DNA of 64,000 bases from Microbacterium luteum (GTDB lineage Bacteria; Actinomycetota; Actinomycetes; Actinomycetales; Microbacteriaceae): assembly GCF_015277875.1 (NCBI RefSeq), contig NZ_CP063814.1, forward strand, positions 1,302,001 through 1,366,000, written 5' to 3'. The notes beneath the pieces were generated by a model that saw nothing but the letters and a program-made list of their open reading frames with translations, searched no databases and was not told where the DNA came from. The translations under genes were made by a program, and so were the position numbers. Shown here piece by piece: positions 8,339-16,742 of the stretch; positions within the stretch are counted from its first letter, which is position 1; each line of letters starts with the position of its first letter.

Positions 8339-10132
8339 TCACCGCCCGGCGGCGTACCCCTGCATGCCGCGGGCGTTCGCGGCTGCCCACAGCACGCCGT
8401 CGTCATTCCGTCCCACCGCGGAGACCCTGCCGAGCGCCCACGCGCCCGCGCGCGTGATCCGATGCCCGCGCGCGGCGAGGGCGTCGATCACGTCGTCGCC
8501 CAGCCGGTCTTCCACGACCGCGCCCGCCGGGGTCCAGGTGCGCGGCCAGAACGAGTCGGCGAGGGCCGTGGTGTGCAGTGCGGGCGCGTCGATCGCAGCC
8601 TGCGGGGAGAAGCCGCCGACGAGGATGCGCAGCAGAGTGAGCAGCTGCCACTGGTCCTGCTGGTCGCCGCCGGGCGATCCGAGCGCCATCCGAGGGCGGC
8701 CGTCGCGCAGCACGAGCGTCGGGGTGAGCGTGGTGCGGGGGCGCCGTCCCGGCCGCAGAGCGGACGGTCGCCCCGGCTCGAGCCACGTCATCTGCAGTCG
8801 GGTCCCGAGGCAGAAGCCGAGCTCGGGGATCGTCGGCGATGACTGCAGCCAGCCGCCCGACGGCGTCGCGGCGACGACGTTGCCCCACCGGTCGATGACA
8901 TCGATGTGGCAGGTGTCGCCCCGCGTGTGCCCGGTCCGGTCGACGGTCGGCTCCCCGGTGCCCGCAGCCGCGGCGGGCGAGCCGGTGCGCAGCGGCGGAA
9001 CGAACGGCGTCGCGCCGCCGGGGGATCCGGGTCGGAAGTCCGCGGCGGCGGTGGGTCCGATGAGGTCGCGACGCGCCGCGAGATAGTCGGCCGACAGGAG
9101 CGCCTCGAGGTCGACCTCGTCGTCGCCGAACCAGGCGTCGCGGTCGGCGTAGGCCAGCTTCTGCGCCTCGAGGATGTGGTGGGCGCCCGCCTCCTGCGAC
9201 GGATCGAGCAGATCGTCGGCGAGCGGCTCGAGCATCCCGAGCACCGCCAGCAGCGCGGGCCCCTGCGTCCACGCGCCGGCCTTGACGATCTCGTGGCCGC
9301 GGAAGGTCGCGCTGACCGGCTCCTCGTACCGGGCATCGAATCCCGCGATGTCCTCGGCGGTGAGGACGCCGGCATGGTCCCGGCCGTCGGAGTGACGGTG
9401 CGGCGTCGCCGCGAAAGCCGACGCCGCGCGGGCGACCTCGCCCGTCTTCCACTCCCGTCGAGCGGCGTCGACCCGCGCGGCGCGGCCCACGGGGCCGTCG
9501 TCGCGCACCGGGCACGTTGCCTGCACGAGGCTCTCCAGGACCTCCGCGTAAGCGGCGTTGCGGATCAGCTCGCCCGCCCGCGGAGCCGCTCCGCCGGGCA
9601 GCCACTGCGCCGCCGAGGTCGGCCACGCCTCCCGGAACAGGCCCTCGACGCGGGCGATCGTGGCCGCCGCGCCCGCCACCAGCGGATGGCCATCGCGCGC
9701 GTAGCCGATGGCGTACGCGAGAACGTCGCGCAGCTCCCACGTGCCGTGGTCGCGCAGCAGGAGCAGCCACGCGTCCACGGCGCCGGGCACCGCGGCGGCG
9801 AGGGCGCCTGCCCCGGGCACGAGATCGAGACCCTCGGCCCGCAGATGCGCGATCGAGGCGCCGGCCGGCGCCGGGCCCTGGCCCATGAGCACGCGCGGCT
9901 GCTCGCCGGCGGGTTGGATGAGGCCGACGAGGTCACCACCCGGACCGTTCAGATGCGGTTCCACGACGTGCAGCACGAAAGCGCCCGCGACGGCCGCGTC
10001 GAAGGCGTTGCCACCGCGCTCGAGCACCGCCTGAGCGGTCGCGGTCGCCGTCCAGTGGGTCGAAGCCGACATGCCGAAGGTGCCGGTCAGCGTCGGCCGC
10101 GTCGTGAAGGCGGGCTCTTCGGTGTAGCTCAC
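8339..10132 (-). CDS. Gamma-glutamyltransferase family protein
   Basis: This 597-residue protein follows the GGT fold: an N-terminal ATAQAVLERGGNAFDAAVAG segment, then the self-cleavage and catalytic Thr in GDTCHIDVIDRWGN at about residue 405, and the small-subunit motif ending in LGSPGGDQQ. No signal peptide is evident, so it may be cytoplasmic or exported another way. Family members hydrolyse or transfer gamma-glutamyl groups; actinobacterial paralogs of this length can have other amide substrates. It starts 4 nt after the stop of the aminopeptidase gene, consistent with joint expression in peptide use. Confidence 0.85.
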   Translation of the reverse strand: MSYTEEPAFTTRPTLTGTFGMSASTHWTATATAQAVLERGGNAFDAAVAGAFVLHVVEPHLNGPGGDLVGLIQPAGEQPRVLMGQGPAPAGASIAHLRAEGLDLVPGAGALAAAVPGAVDAWLLLLRDHGTWELRDVLAYAIGYARDGHPLVAGAAATIARVEGLFREAWPTSAAQWLPGGAAPRAGELIRNAAYAEVLESLVQATCPVRDDGPVGRAARVDAARREWKTGEVARAASAFAATPHRHSDGRDHAGVLTAEDIAGFDARYEEPVSATFRGHEIVKAGAWTQGPALLAVLGMLEPLADDLLDPSQEAGAHHILEAQKLAYADRDAWFGDDEVDLEALLSADYLAARRDLIGPTAAADFRPGSPGGATPFVPPLRTGSPAAAAGTGEPTVDRTGHTRGDTCHIDVIDRWGNVVAATPSGGWLQSSPTIPELGFCLGTRLQMTWLEPGRPSALRPGRRPRTTLTPTLVLRDGRPRMALGSPGGDQQDQWQLLTLLRILVGGFSPQAAIDAPALHTTALADSFWPRTWTPAGAVVEDRLGDDVIDALAARGHRITRAGAWALGRVSAVGRNDDGVLWAAANARGMQGYAAGR

Positions 10133-10136
10133 GGCG

Positions 10137-11558
10137 TCAGGATGTCGCCCGCGCGATCCAGGCCTCGACCTCGTCGGCGGTGCGGGGGATCGCCGCAGAG
10201 AGGTTCTCCACGCCGTCCTCGGTCACCAGCACGTCGTCCTCGATGCGCACACCGATGCCGCGGTATTCCTCCGGCACCGTCAGGTCGTCGATCTGGAAGT
10301 ACAGTCCGGGCTCGATCGTGAACACCATGCCCGGCTCGAGCAGTCCGTCGTAGTACATCTCGCGGCGGGCCTGTGCGCAGTCGTGCACGTCGATGCCGAG
10401 GTGGTGACTCGTGCCGTGCACCATGTAGCGGCGGTGCTGCCCGCCGCGGTCGGCGTCGAGGGCCTCCTCCGCCGTCACCGGCAGGAGCCCCCACTCGGCG
10501 ACCCGGGCGGCGATCACCTCCATGGCGGCCGCGTGGACGTCGCGGAACCTCACCCCGGGCCGGGCGACGGCGAACGCGGCGTCCGCCGCCTCGCGCACCG
10601 TCTCGTAGACACGCCGCTGGGTGTCGGTGAAGGAGCCGGAGACCGGGAGCGTGCGGGTGATGTCGGCGGTGTAGAGACTGTCGACCTCGACGCCGGCGTC
10701 GACGAGGATGAGATCCCCCGGCGCGACCGCCCCGTCGTTTCGCGTCCAGTGCAGGTAGCACGCGTGCGGCCCCGAGGCGGCGATGGTGTCGTAGCCCTCA
10801 CCGTTGCCGTCGCTGCGGGCGCGCAGGTGGAAGACGCCCTCCACGACGCGCTCGCCGCGAGGGTGGGCGACGGCACGGTCGAGATGGCGCACGATGTCGT
10901 CGAAGCCGCGAGCGGTCGCATCCACCGCGAGGCGCATCTGGGCGATCTCGTAGTCGTCCTTGATCAATCGAAGCTCGGAGACGGCACGCGTGAGGTCCTC
11001 ATCCTCGCCGAGGACGAGGTCGTCCTCGGCGCCGGCGAAGTCGTCGATGTGCGCGGTCGCGATGCCGAGGTCGACGGCGACGCCCTCCCGCGCGGGACGG
11101 GGGCCGATCCAGAACTCCCCGATCGACGCGTCGGCGTAGAACTCAGCGGTGGTGCGGTCGGCGCGCTCGCGGAAGTACAGCGTCGCCGTGTGACCGTCCG
11201 CGACCGGGTCGAGCACGAGAACGGAGTCCGGCTCGGAGTCGGAGGCCCAGCCGGTCAGGTGGGCGAAGGCCGAGTGGGCGCGGAAGAGGTAGTCGGTGTC
11301 GTTGCTCCGCTGCTTCAGCGAGCCCGCGGGGATCACCAGCCTTCTTCCGGGGAACGACGAAGACAGCTTCTTGCGCCGGGCTGCCGCGAAGGGGGCCTGG
11401 TCACGCTGCGGCGGTGCGGAATCCGGCCGCGGGGCCCACCCGGTGGAGATGGTGTCGAGGAAGCCCTGCGGAAAGGGCTGCCGACGATTGGTGCCGCTGT
11501 CGTGCGTGGTCTCCGCCGTCTCGGTCGCCGCGATCGTGTCGCTGTCGCCAGTGCTCAT
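10137..11558 (-). CDS. pepP: Xaa-Pro aminopeptidase (PepP-like, M24B)
   Basis: The 473-residue protein has an N-terminal aminopeptidase-P domain and a C-terminal pita-bread metalloprotease domain. All metal ligands can be seen: two Asp in DAGVEVDSLYTADITRT, His in HGTSHHLGIDVHD, Glu in PGMVFTIEPGLYF and Glu in GVRIEDDVLV. It removes N-terminal residues before proline. A longer reading frame extends to 11864 but would run through the neighbouring gene; the ATG at 11558 (MSTGDSD) gives the usual family length. It is likely co-transcribed with the GGT-like gene. Confidence 0.9.
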   Translation of the reverse strand: MSTGDSDTIAATETAETTHDSGTNRRQPFPQGFLDTISTGWAPRPDSAPPQRDQAPFAAARRKKLSSSFPGRRLVIPAGSLKQRSNDTDYLFRAHSAFAHLTGWASDSEPDSVLVLDPVADGHTATLYFRERADRTTAEFYADASIGEFWIGPRPAREGVAVDLGIATAHIDDFAGAEDDLVLGEDEDLTRAVSELRLIKDDYEIAQMRLAVDATARGFDDIVRHLDRAVAHPRGERVVEGVFHLRARSDGNGEGYDTIAASGPHACYLHWTRNDGAVAPGDLILVDAGVEVDSLYTADITRTLPVSGSFTDTQRRVYETVREAADAAFAVARPGVRFRDVHAAAMEVIAARVAEWGLLPVTAEEALDADRGGQHRRYMVHGTSHHLGIDVHDCAQARREMYYDGLLEPGMVFTIEPGLYFQIDDLTVPEEYRGIGVRIEDDVLVTEDGVENLSAAIPRTADEVEAWIARATS

Positions 11559-11601
11559 CTGTTCAGTCTCGCACTTGTGAGCCCGGGCGTCACCGGGCCG
11601 A

Positions 11602-12627
11602 TCATCGGGGCTCGTACTGCACCACGAGAGGTCGGTGGTCGCTGCCCGAGCCGTCGGTCGACTGCAGCACGAGCGACCCGGTCGCCACCCATGACGGCGA
11701 TGCGAGGATGTGGTCGATGGGTGCGCCCACGTGGGAGGGCAGCTGCGAAGGCCACGTGCCGACGGCGCCGTTGCCGGTCTCCGAGGCCGCGTCCAGGCAT
11801 CGACCCAGCGTGCCGCCGTCGATTCCGTAGGCGGCAAGATGGTCGACCGTGGCGTTGAAGTCACCCGCCATGATGACGTTGTCCTCGGCGCACTGGTCGG
11901 CGAGCCACTGCAGGTCGCTGCGCCACTGCGCCATGTCGTCGACGCGCGGGGCGACCGCGTGGGCCGCGACGACGGTCGGACCGTCGCCGGAGGTCGGCAT
12001 CACGACCGCGCTCGGGACGGTCGAGGTGTTGCTCGAGCCGTCCTGCGAGGATTCGATGACGGCGTAGTCCCCGAGGTCGGGGGAGATGAGGATCGTCGTC
12101 GAGAGGGCATCCCATCCGGCGTCCTGGCTGCCGAACGTGGCGTGGTGCACCCACATGGGGCGCCCATAGTCCCGCATCGCGATCGCGACCTGCTCACCTG
12201 TCTCCGCGCTCGTCTCGGGCAGGGTGACGATGTCGGCCTGCATCGCCACGGCGATCTCGGCTATCGACGCCGCCGACGTGTTCCCGCTCCCGGCGGTGTT
12301 CCAGGTCATCACCCGGATGCTCTCCTCGGTCGACGCGGGGAGGGCCTCGGTGCCCCACCCGCGCCCGTACAGGATCGCGCCGTTGCCGGCCGCGGCCAGC
12401 AGGCACACGATCGCGAGGGTCGTGGCGAACGCCCGGAGCGGTCGGATCAGCGCGACCAGCAGCGCCAGCAGGGCGAGCACCACGAAGGCGGCTGCGACGA
12501 GGCCTCGGAAGGAGACGATCTGCGCGATGGGGAATCGGTCCTGGACGCGGAACACGTCGGGTACCGTCACGATCGCCGCCGCGAGCGCGAACGCCGCAGC
12601 GGCGACGAACCCGAACACGCGCAACAC
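11602..12627 (-). CDS. Membrane-anchored endonuclease/exonuclease/phosphatase (EEP) family protein
   Basis: A 341-residue protein with three N-terminal hydrophobic segments (to about residue 95) followed by an EEP domain. Visible motifs: VMTWNTAGSG, LPETSAE, the metal/catalytic AGDFNATVDH, GAPIDHIL and the terminal GSDHRPLVV. Topology puts the EEP domain outside the cytoplasm. It could be a phosphodiesterase, nuclease or lipid phosphatase. The GTG at 12627 is preferred because TAGGGT ends 7 nt before it; a longer frame to 12708 would run through this box. Confidence 0.82.
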   Translation of the reverse strand: MLRVFGFVAAAAFALAAAIVTVPDVFRVQDRFPIAQIVSFRGLVAAAFVVLALLALLVALIRPLRAFATTLAIVCLLAAAGNGAILYGRGWGTEALPASTEESIRVMTWNTAGSGNTSAASIAEIAVAMQADIVTLPETSAETGEQVAIAMRDYGRPMWVHHATFGSQDAGWDALSTTILISPDLGDYAVIESSQDGSSNTSTVPSAVVMPTSGDGPTVVAAHAVAPRVDDMAQWRSDLQWLADQCAEDNVIMAGDFNATVDHLAAYGIDGGTLGRCLDAASETGNGAVGTWPSQLPSHVGAPIDHILASPSWVATGSLVLQSTDGSGSDHRPLVVQYEPR

Positions 12628-12634
12628 GACACGA

Positions 12635-12640
12635 ACCCTA
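12635..12640 (-). promoter_or_regulatory. -10 TAGGGT, leaderless promoter of the EEP gene
   Basis: On the minus strand TAGGGT ends 7 nt before GTG at 12627 and decides that start. Confidence 0.55.
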
Positions 12641-12733
12641 TTCGCGCAGACTGAAAGAAGCGTCAAGGTCGGCACGGTGCGCCCTGGATCGCCCTTCCGG
12701 CCGGGCATCGGACGCCAGGGCGCTGGCGGACGC

Positions 12734-12739
12734 TACCCT
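12734..12739 (+). promoter_or_regulatory. -10 TACCCT, leaderless promoter of the PHP gene
   Basis: TACCCT ends 7 nt before the ATG at 12747. Confidence 0.6.
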
Positions 12740-12746
12740 CGGAAGA

Positions 12747-13610
12747 ATGCAGCGGTCGGGTCGATGTGAGGGGCCGGGCGATCTGCATCTGCACTCGACG
12801 CACTCCGACGGGACCGAGCCGCCCGCGCAGGTCATGGCCGCAGCCCACGCGCACGGCATGCGCACCGTGGCGCTCACCGATCACGACACGACCTCCGGGT
12901 GGGCGGAGGCGGCAGACGCCGCGACGTCGCTGGGCATGACGTTCGTGCCCGGCATGGAGATGTCCTCGCAGCACGAGTGGCGCAGCATCCACGTGCTCGC
13001 CTACCTGTTCGACCCGGACGAGCCGCGCCTGCGCGCGATGACCGACCGCGTGCGTCGCTCGCGGCTGCAGCGAGCTCGGATCATGGCCGACCGCATCGCG
13101 CGCGACTACGACATCACGTGGGAGGACATCGTCGCCCAGACGAGCACCGGCGCGACCGTCGGACGCCCGCACATCGCCGACGCCCTCATCGCCCGCGGCG
13201 TCGTCGCCGACCGCGGCGAGGCGTTCTCGACGATCCTCGCAACGGGCGGCGACTACTACGTGTCGCTGTTCTCGCCCGACCCGGTCGAGGCGGTCGAGCT
13301 CATTGTGGGCGCCGGGGGAGTGGCGATCATCGCGCATCCGGCCGGCCGGGCCGGGATCCCGCCCAAGCGCCTGCTGACACGCATGCTGGATGCGGGACTT
13401 GCCGGCTTCGAGCTCGGTCACCGCGAGAACCTCCCGGCCGCGGTGGCGACACTGCGCGCGCTCGCCGACGAGCGGGATCTGATCGTCACCGGATCCAGCG
13501 ACTACCACGGGCTCGGAAAACCCAATCAGCCGGGAGAGCACACCACGAGCGAGGCGATGCTCGAGCGACTGATCGACCGCGGGACGGGCTGCGCGCCGGT
13601 CTTACCGTGA
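12747..13610 (+). CDS. PHP-domain phosphoesterase (TrpH/YciV-like)
   Basis: The 287-residue protein carries the PHP metal-site motifs: DLHLHSTHSDGT (about 13-24), ALTDHDTT (about 45-52), GMEMSS, VAIIAHPAGR (about 193-202) and TGSSDYHG (about 248-255). These match 3',5'-nucleoside bisphosphate/oligoribonucleotide phosphatases of the TrpH/RNase AM group. It is soluble, monocistronic and convergent with the DEAD-box gene, whose stop is 13 nt away. The exact substrate is inferred from the family. Confidence 0.87.
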   Translation: MQRSGRCEGPGDLHLHSTHSDGTEPPAQVMAAAHAHGMRTVALTDHDTTSGWAEAADAATSLGMTFVPGMEMSSQHEWRSIHVLAYLFDPDEPRLRAMTDRVRRSRLQRARIMADRIARDYDITWEDIVAQTSTGATVGRPHIADALIARGVVADRGEAFSTILATGGDYYVSLFSPDPVEAVELIVGAGGVAIIAHPAGRAGIPPKRLLTRMLDAGLAGFELGHRENLPAAVATLRALADERDLIVTGSSDYHGLGKPNQPGEHTTSEAMLERLIDRGTGCAPVLP

Positions 13611-13623
13611 GCGGTGATGCCGC

Positions 13624-15093
13624 TCAGGCGGTGCCGGCCGCGCCCTCGCGCGGGCCGCGCGGTCCTCGCCGGCGACGGCGGCGCGGCGCGGGGCGTCCGT
13701 CGTGGTGCTCCTTGCCCTGACCGTCGTGCGTGCCGGCCCCGTCGCTCTCGCGGTCGGATGCGTCCGCGCCGCGCGCGGCTTCGCCCTCAGCCGGGCGGGG
13801 TCCGCCGTCGGATCCGGTGCTGCGGCGGCGGCGACGGCGTCGCGGCGACCCGTCGCCGCCGTCACCGGCTTCGCGTCGGGGTCCGTCGGCCTTCTGGGCC
13901 TTCGGAGCGGTCGCCATGCGCCCCTTCGTGCCCGCCGGGATGTCGAGGTCCGTGTACAGGTGCGGGCTCGACGAGTAGGTCTCGGTCGGCTCGGGCTGGC
14001 CGAACTCCAGCGCTCGGTTGATGAGCGCCCACTTGTGCAGGTCGTCCCAGTCGACGAAGGTCACCGCGATGCCCGTGCGCCCGGCCCGGCCGGTGCGGCC
14101 CGCGCGGTGCAGGTAGGTCTTCTCGTCGTCGGGGATGGTGTGGTTGATCACGTGTGTGACGTCGTTGACGTCGATGCCGCGCGCAGCGACGTCGGTGGCG
14201 ATCAGGACATCCTTCTTGCCCGCCTTGAACGAGGCCATCGAGCGTTCCCGCGCCTCCTGGCTCATGTCGCCGTGCACAGCGGCGGCGTTGAAGCCCCGGT
14301 CGCCCAGTTCGTCGACGAGCTTCTGCGCGGCCCGCTTGGTGCGGGTGAAGATCACCGTCTTGCCGCGGCCTTCGGCCTGCAGGATGCGCGCGATGACCTC
14401 GTCCTTGTCGAGCGAGTGGGCGCGGTAGACGAGATGGCGGATGTTCGCCTGGGTGAGACCCTCGTCGGGGTCGTTCGCCCGCATGTGGATCGGGTTGGAC
14501 ATGAAACGCCGGGCGAGGGTGACGATCGGCCCCGGCATGGTCGCGGAGAACAGCTGCGTGTGGCGCACGGCCGGCACCTTCTGGAAGATCTTCTCGATGT
14601 CGGCGAGGAAGCCGAGGTCGAGCATCTTGTCGGCCTCGTCCAGCACGACCTCGGTGGCGTTGGAGAGATCGAGCAGACGCTGATTGTTGAGGTCGATCAG
14701 GCGTCCGGGCGTGCCGACGACGATCTGTGCTCCGGCCTTCAGCTGGTCGATCTGACCCTCGTAGGCCTTGCCGCCGTAGATCGCCACCACCGAGGTGGAG
14801 CGGTTCGAGGTCAGCATGTCCATGTCTTCGTAGACCTGCACCGCGAGCTCACGCGTGGGCACGACGATGAGCGCCTTCACCCCCGGCTCGGGGTTGTGGC
14901 CAAGACGCTGGACGACGGGGATGCCGAACCCGAACGTCTTGCCGGTGCCGGTCTTGGCCTGCCCGATGATGTCCTGCCCCGGCAGGCCCAGCGGGATCGT
15001 CTGCTCCTGGATGGGGAACGCGTCGACGATTCCTCGTGCGGCGAGGGCGTCGACGATGTCCTGGTCGACGCCGAGTTCGGCGAAGGTGGTCAC
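13624..15093 (-). CDS. DEAD-box ATP-dependent RNA helicase (RhlE/DeaD-like)
   Basis: A 489-residue protein with a Q motif (FPIQEQTIP), Walker A AKTGTGKT, DEAD-box VLDEADKML, SAT motif (FSATMP), ARGIDV and the HRAGRTGRAGRTG motif VI. The catalytic core spans about residues 1-400. A C-terminal tail of about 90 residues is rich in Arg, Gly and Asp with RRRRRRR blocks, a likely RNA-binding extension. The GTG at 15093 (VTTFAELG) is the conserved family start. In M. tuberculosis the related rhlE also lies beside the ferritin-like gene. A long leader precedes it. Confidence 0.92.
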   Translation of the reverse strand: MTTFAELGVDQDIVDALAARGIVDAFPIQEQTIPLGLPGQDIIGQAKTGTGKTFGFGIPVVQRLGHNPEPGVKALIVVPTRELAVQVYEDMDMLTSNRSTSVVAIYGGKAYEGQIDQLKAGAQIVVGTPGRLIDLNNQRLLDLSNATEVVLDEADKMLDLGFLADIEKIFQKVPAVRHTQLFSATMPGPIVTLARRFMSNPIHMRANDPDEGLTQANIRHLVYRAHSLDKDEVIARILQAEGRGKTVIFTRTKRAAQKLVDELGDRGFNAAAVHGDMSQEARERSMASFKAGKKDVLIATDVAARGIDVNDVTHVINHTIPDDEKTYLHRAGRTGRAGRTGIAVTFVDWDDLHKWALINRALEFGQPEPTETYSSSPHLYTDLDIPAGTKGRMATAPKAQKADGPRREAGDGGDGSPRRRRRRRSTGSDGGPRPAEGEAARGADASDRESDGAGTHDGQGKEHHDGRPAPRRRRRRGPRGPREGAAGTA

Positions 15094-15235
15094 GGTGTGG
15101 GAACCCGTCCGGCAGTGAGACGCTGCCTGTGGTCGGCCCCGGGCGCATCCGTGGCGCACGCTGGGGCGAAAGTGTGTCCACGCCCTTCTCTCAACCACGG
15201 GCGCGGTGCCCCGATCCGACGCCGGGGACCGAACC

Positions 15236-15241
15236 AGGATA
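15236..15241 (-). promoter_or_regulatory. -10 TATCCT, probable promoter of the DEAD-box helicase gene
   Basis: On the minus strand TATCCT lies about 142 nt before the GTG at 15093, predicting a leader of about 135 nt. It includes a GGCAG/CTGCC stem close to the start codon. Confidence 0.45.
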
Positions 15242-15295
15242 GCCGAGGGCGCCGCGCACGCCGCGCGGCGGGCCGCGCGGACCCGCGTGGCGGCC

Positions 15296-15301
15296 TAAGG
15301 T
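15296..15301 (+). promoter_or_regulatory. -10 TAAGGT, leaderless promoter of the ferritin-like gene
   Basis: TAAGGT ends 7 nt before the GTG at 15309, which favours that start over the in-frame GTG at 15300 that overlaps the box. Confidence 0.55.
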
Positions 15302-15308
15302 GGAGGCC

Positions 15309-16022
15309 GTGGTGACCTGGTTCTGGCAGCGGCGTCCGCAGGGGCGCCTGCTTCAGCTTCGCTCCCGCGGCGAGCTCGGCGACGCGATGCGGGTGGACTT
15401 CGAGGAACTCGCCCCGGAGATCGCCACCTACCTCGGCCAGGCCGCCTATCTTCAGCTGGGGTTCTTCGAGACGCTGAGCGAGCTCATCCAGACCACGCCG
15501 GAGCTCGCGCAGAAGGAGGCCGTGTCGCGCGCCGCGGGTGCCGCGCTGACCAAGCACGAGGAGCTGGTGGCGCTCATCCGCGATCGCGGTGAGGACCCCA
15601 CCAATCTGATGCTGCCGTTCCGCGAGCCGCTCGATGCCTTCCGGCGGGCGACGCACGGTCGACGGCCGCAGGAGACGATGCTCTCCGTGCACATCACCGC
15701 GGGGCTGCTCGATGACTTCTACCTCGCCCTCTCGGCCAGCTACGGCGAGGCCGGCCGCCGCGTGGCTCGTGTGCTTCGCGCCGACAACGACCGCCAGGCG
15801 ATCGTCGACATCGTCGCCGAGACGATCGCCAGCGACCCCGAGTGGAAGGCGCTCCTTGCCATGTGGGGGAGACGCCTGGTGGGCGACACCCTTCTGATCG
15901 CCCGATCGGCTCTTCGCCCGACCGCGCTCGACGCCGACGACGAGGAGAAGGTCGAGCCGGTCTTCACCGAGCTCATGGCAGCTCATTCACGACGCATGGA
16001 CGCGATGGGCCTGGCTGCCTGA
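15309..16022 (+). CDS. Ferritin-like fold protein (actinobacterial, next to a DEAD-box helicase)
   Basis: A 237-residue, mainly helical protein. Candidate carboxylate-bridged metal ligands are in LGFFETLSEL, KHEELVALI and LLDDFYLALS, consistent with the ferritin-like/MiaE-like superfamily. Homologs in mycobacteria (the Rv3210c type) flank rhlE in the same way. The function is unknown. GTG 15309 is chosen by the -10 spacing; GTGs at 15300 and 15312 are alternatives. Confidence 0.72.
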   Translation: MVTWFWQRRPQGRLLQLRSRGELGDAMRVDFEELAPEIATYLGQAAYLQLGFFETLSELIQTTPELAQKEAVSRAAGAALTKHEELVALIRDRGEDPTNLMLPFREPLDAFRRATHGRRPQETMLSVHITAGLLDDFYLALSASYGEAGRRVARVLRADNDRQAIVDIVAETIASDPEWKALLAMWGRRLVGDTLLIARSALRPTALDADDEEKVEPVFTELMAAHSRRMDAMGLAA

Positions 16023-16052
16023 GGGCCCGGCCGGGTGTTCCGGCTACGACCG

Positions 16053-16343
16053 TCAGTCGATTCCGAGCGCTGCCCTCTCGCGGGCATCGTGCGTCAGGCG
16101 AACCCTCGCCAGCAGAAGCGCCGCCGGCCAGCACACCACCGCCGGCACGACGAACGCCGACAGCCACGGCCACAGCGAGTCGATGCCGATGCCGGCCCAG
16201 GTCAGGGCGAGCCACGCCACCCCGGCGGCGATGGTGCCGAGAACCGGGATGACCGCCGCCCCGCGCGTCTGGCGATGGGGCACCTGGAGGTGAGCGGCGA
16301 TCCCGATCGCCGCGCCGATGATGAGGGCGATGAGGATCTGCAT
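16053..16343 (-). CDS. Small integral membrane protein, unknown
   Basis: A 96-residue protein with three hydrophobic segments (about 3-17, 32-51 and 60-80) and a charged tail with VRLTHDARERAALG. It begins 3 nt after the DUF3107 stop and so is almost certainly co-transcribed with it. I do not recognise a named family. Confidence 0.72.
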   Translation of the reverse strand: MQILIALIIGAAIGIAAHLQVPHRQTRGAAVIPVLGTIAAGVAWLALTWAGIGIDSLWPWLSAFVVPAVVCWPAALLLARVRLTHDARERAALGID

Positions 16344-16346
16344 CGA

Positions 16347-16571
16347 TCAGGCGACGAAGCCGACGCGGCGGGATTCCTCGCTGCCGAGCTCGACGTAGGC
16401 GAGCGCCGCGGTGGGCACCAGGTAGGAGTTGCCCTTCGCGTCGGCGAACTCGATGTGCGCGGCGCCGGAGTCCAGAGCCGTCGCGACGGAGCTCTTCACG
16501 TCGGCGGCCGACTCGTTCGTGTCGAAGTTCAGCTCACGTCCGGTGTTCGCGATGCCGATGCGGATCTCCAC
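16347..16571 (-). CDS. DUF3107 family protein (TB9.4-like)
   Basis: A 74-residue protein starting (GTG) MEIRIGIANTGRELNFDTNE and ending ESRRVGFVA, matching the DUF3107 family that includes mycobacterial TB9.4. It has the expected full length. AGGAGG lies 8 nt before the GTG. It sits beside adnAB and the helicase/ferritin pair as in mycobacteria. The family has no firm biochemical role. A much longer frame on this strand continues through adnA but is an antisense artefact. Confidence 0.88.
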   Translation of the reverse strand: MEIRIGIANTGRELNFDTNESAADVKSSVATALDSGAAHIEFADAKGNSYLVPTAALAYVELGSEESRRVGFVA

Positions 16572-16593
16572 GTCACATACCTCCTGGCGACTC

Positions 16594-16632
16594 GGGCCGG
16601 TACGGCCCGCACCCGCGGGGTTCTGCGGGTGC
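16594..16632 (-). promoter_or_regulatory. Two tandem hairpins in the DUF3107 leader
   Basis: Reading toward DUF3107, GCACCCGC/GCGGGTGC forms an 8-bp stem with an 8-nt loop (16609-16632). It is followed at once by GGGCCG/CGGCCC with a 3-nt loop (16594-16608). They end 22 nt before the GTG, just before the AGGAGG. No T-run follows, so they are more likely a structured leader than a terminator. Confidence 0.5.
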
Positions 16633-16730
16633 ACGGCCAGCCTACGGCACCCGCACGCCCGGCTCCCGGGCCTCGCGCACGCTCTGGGCGAACGCGCGCG
16701 GGCCGGGACCGGGATGTCGGCGGCGGCGGC

Positions 16731-16736
16731 TAGCGT
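16731..16736 (+). promoter_or_regulatory. -10 TAGCGT, leaderless promoter of adnA
   Basis: TAGCGT ends 6 nt before the GTG at 16743, which is directly followed by an ATG. Confidence 0.58.
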
Positions 16737-16742
16737 CGTGGC

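Noticed and set aside
11559..11864. N-terminal extension of the Xaa-Pro aminopeptidase
   Set aside because: It lies antiparallel inside no conserved domain and overlaps the EEP gene; family length is reached from ATG 11558.
15094..15198. N-terminal extension of the DEAD-box helicase
   Set aside because: The conserved family start is VTTFAELG at GTG 15093; upstream residues are low-complexity.
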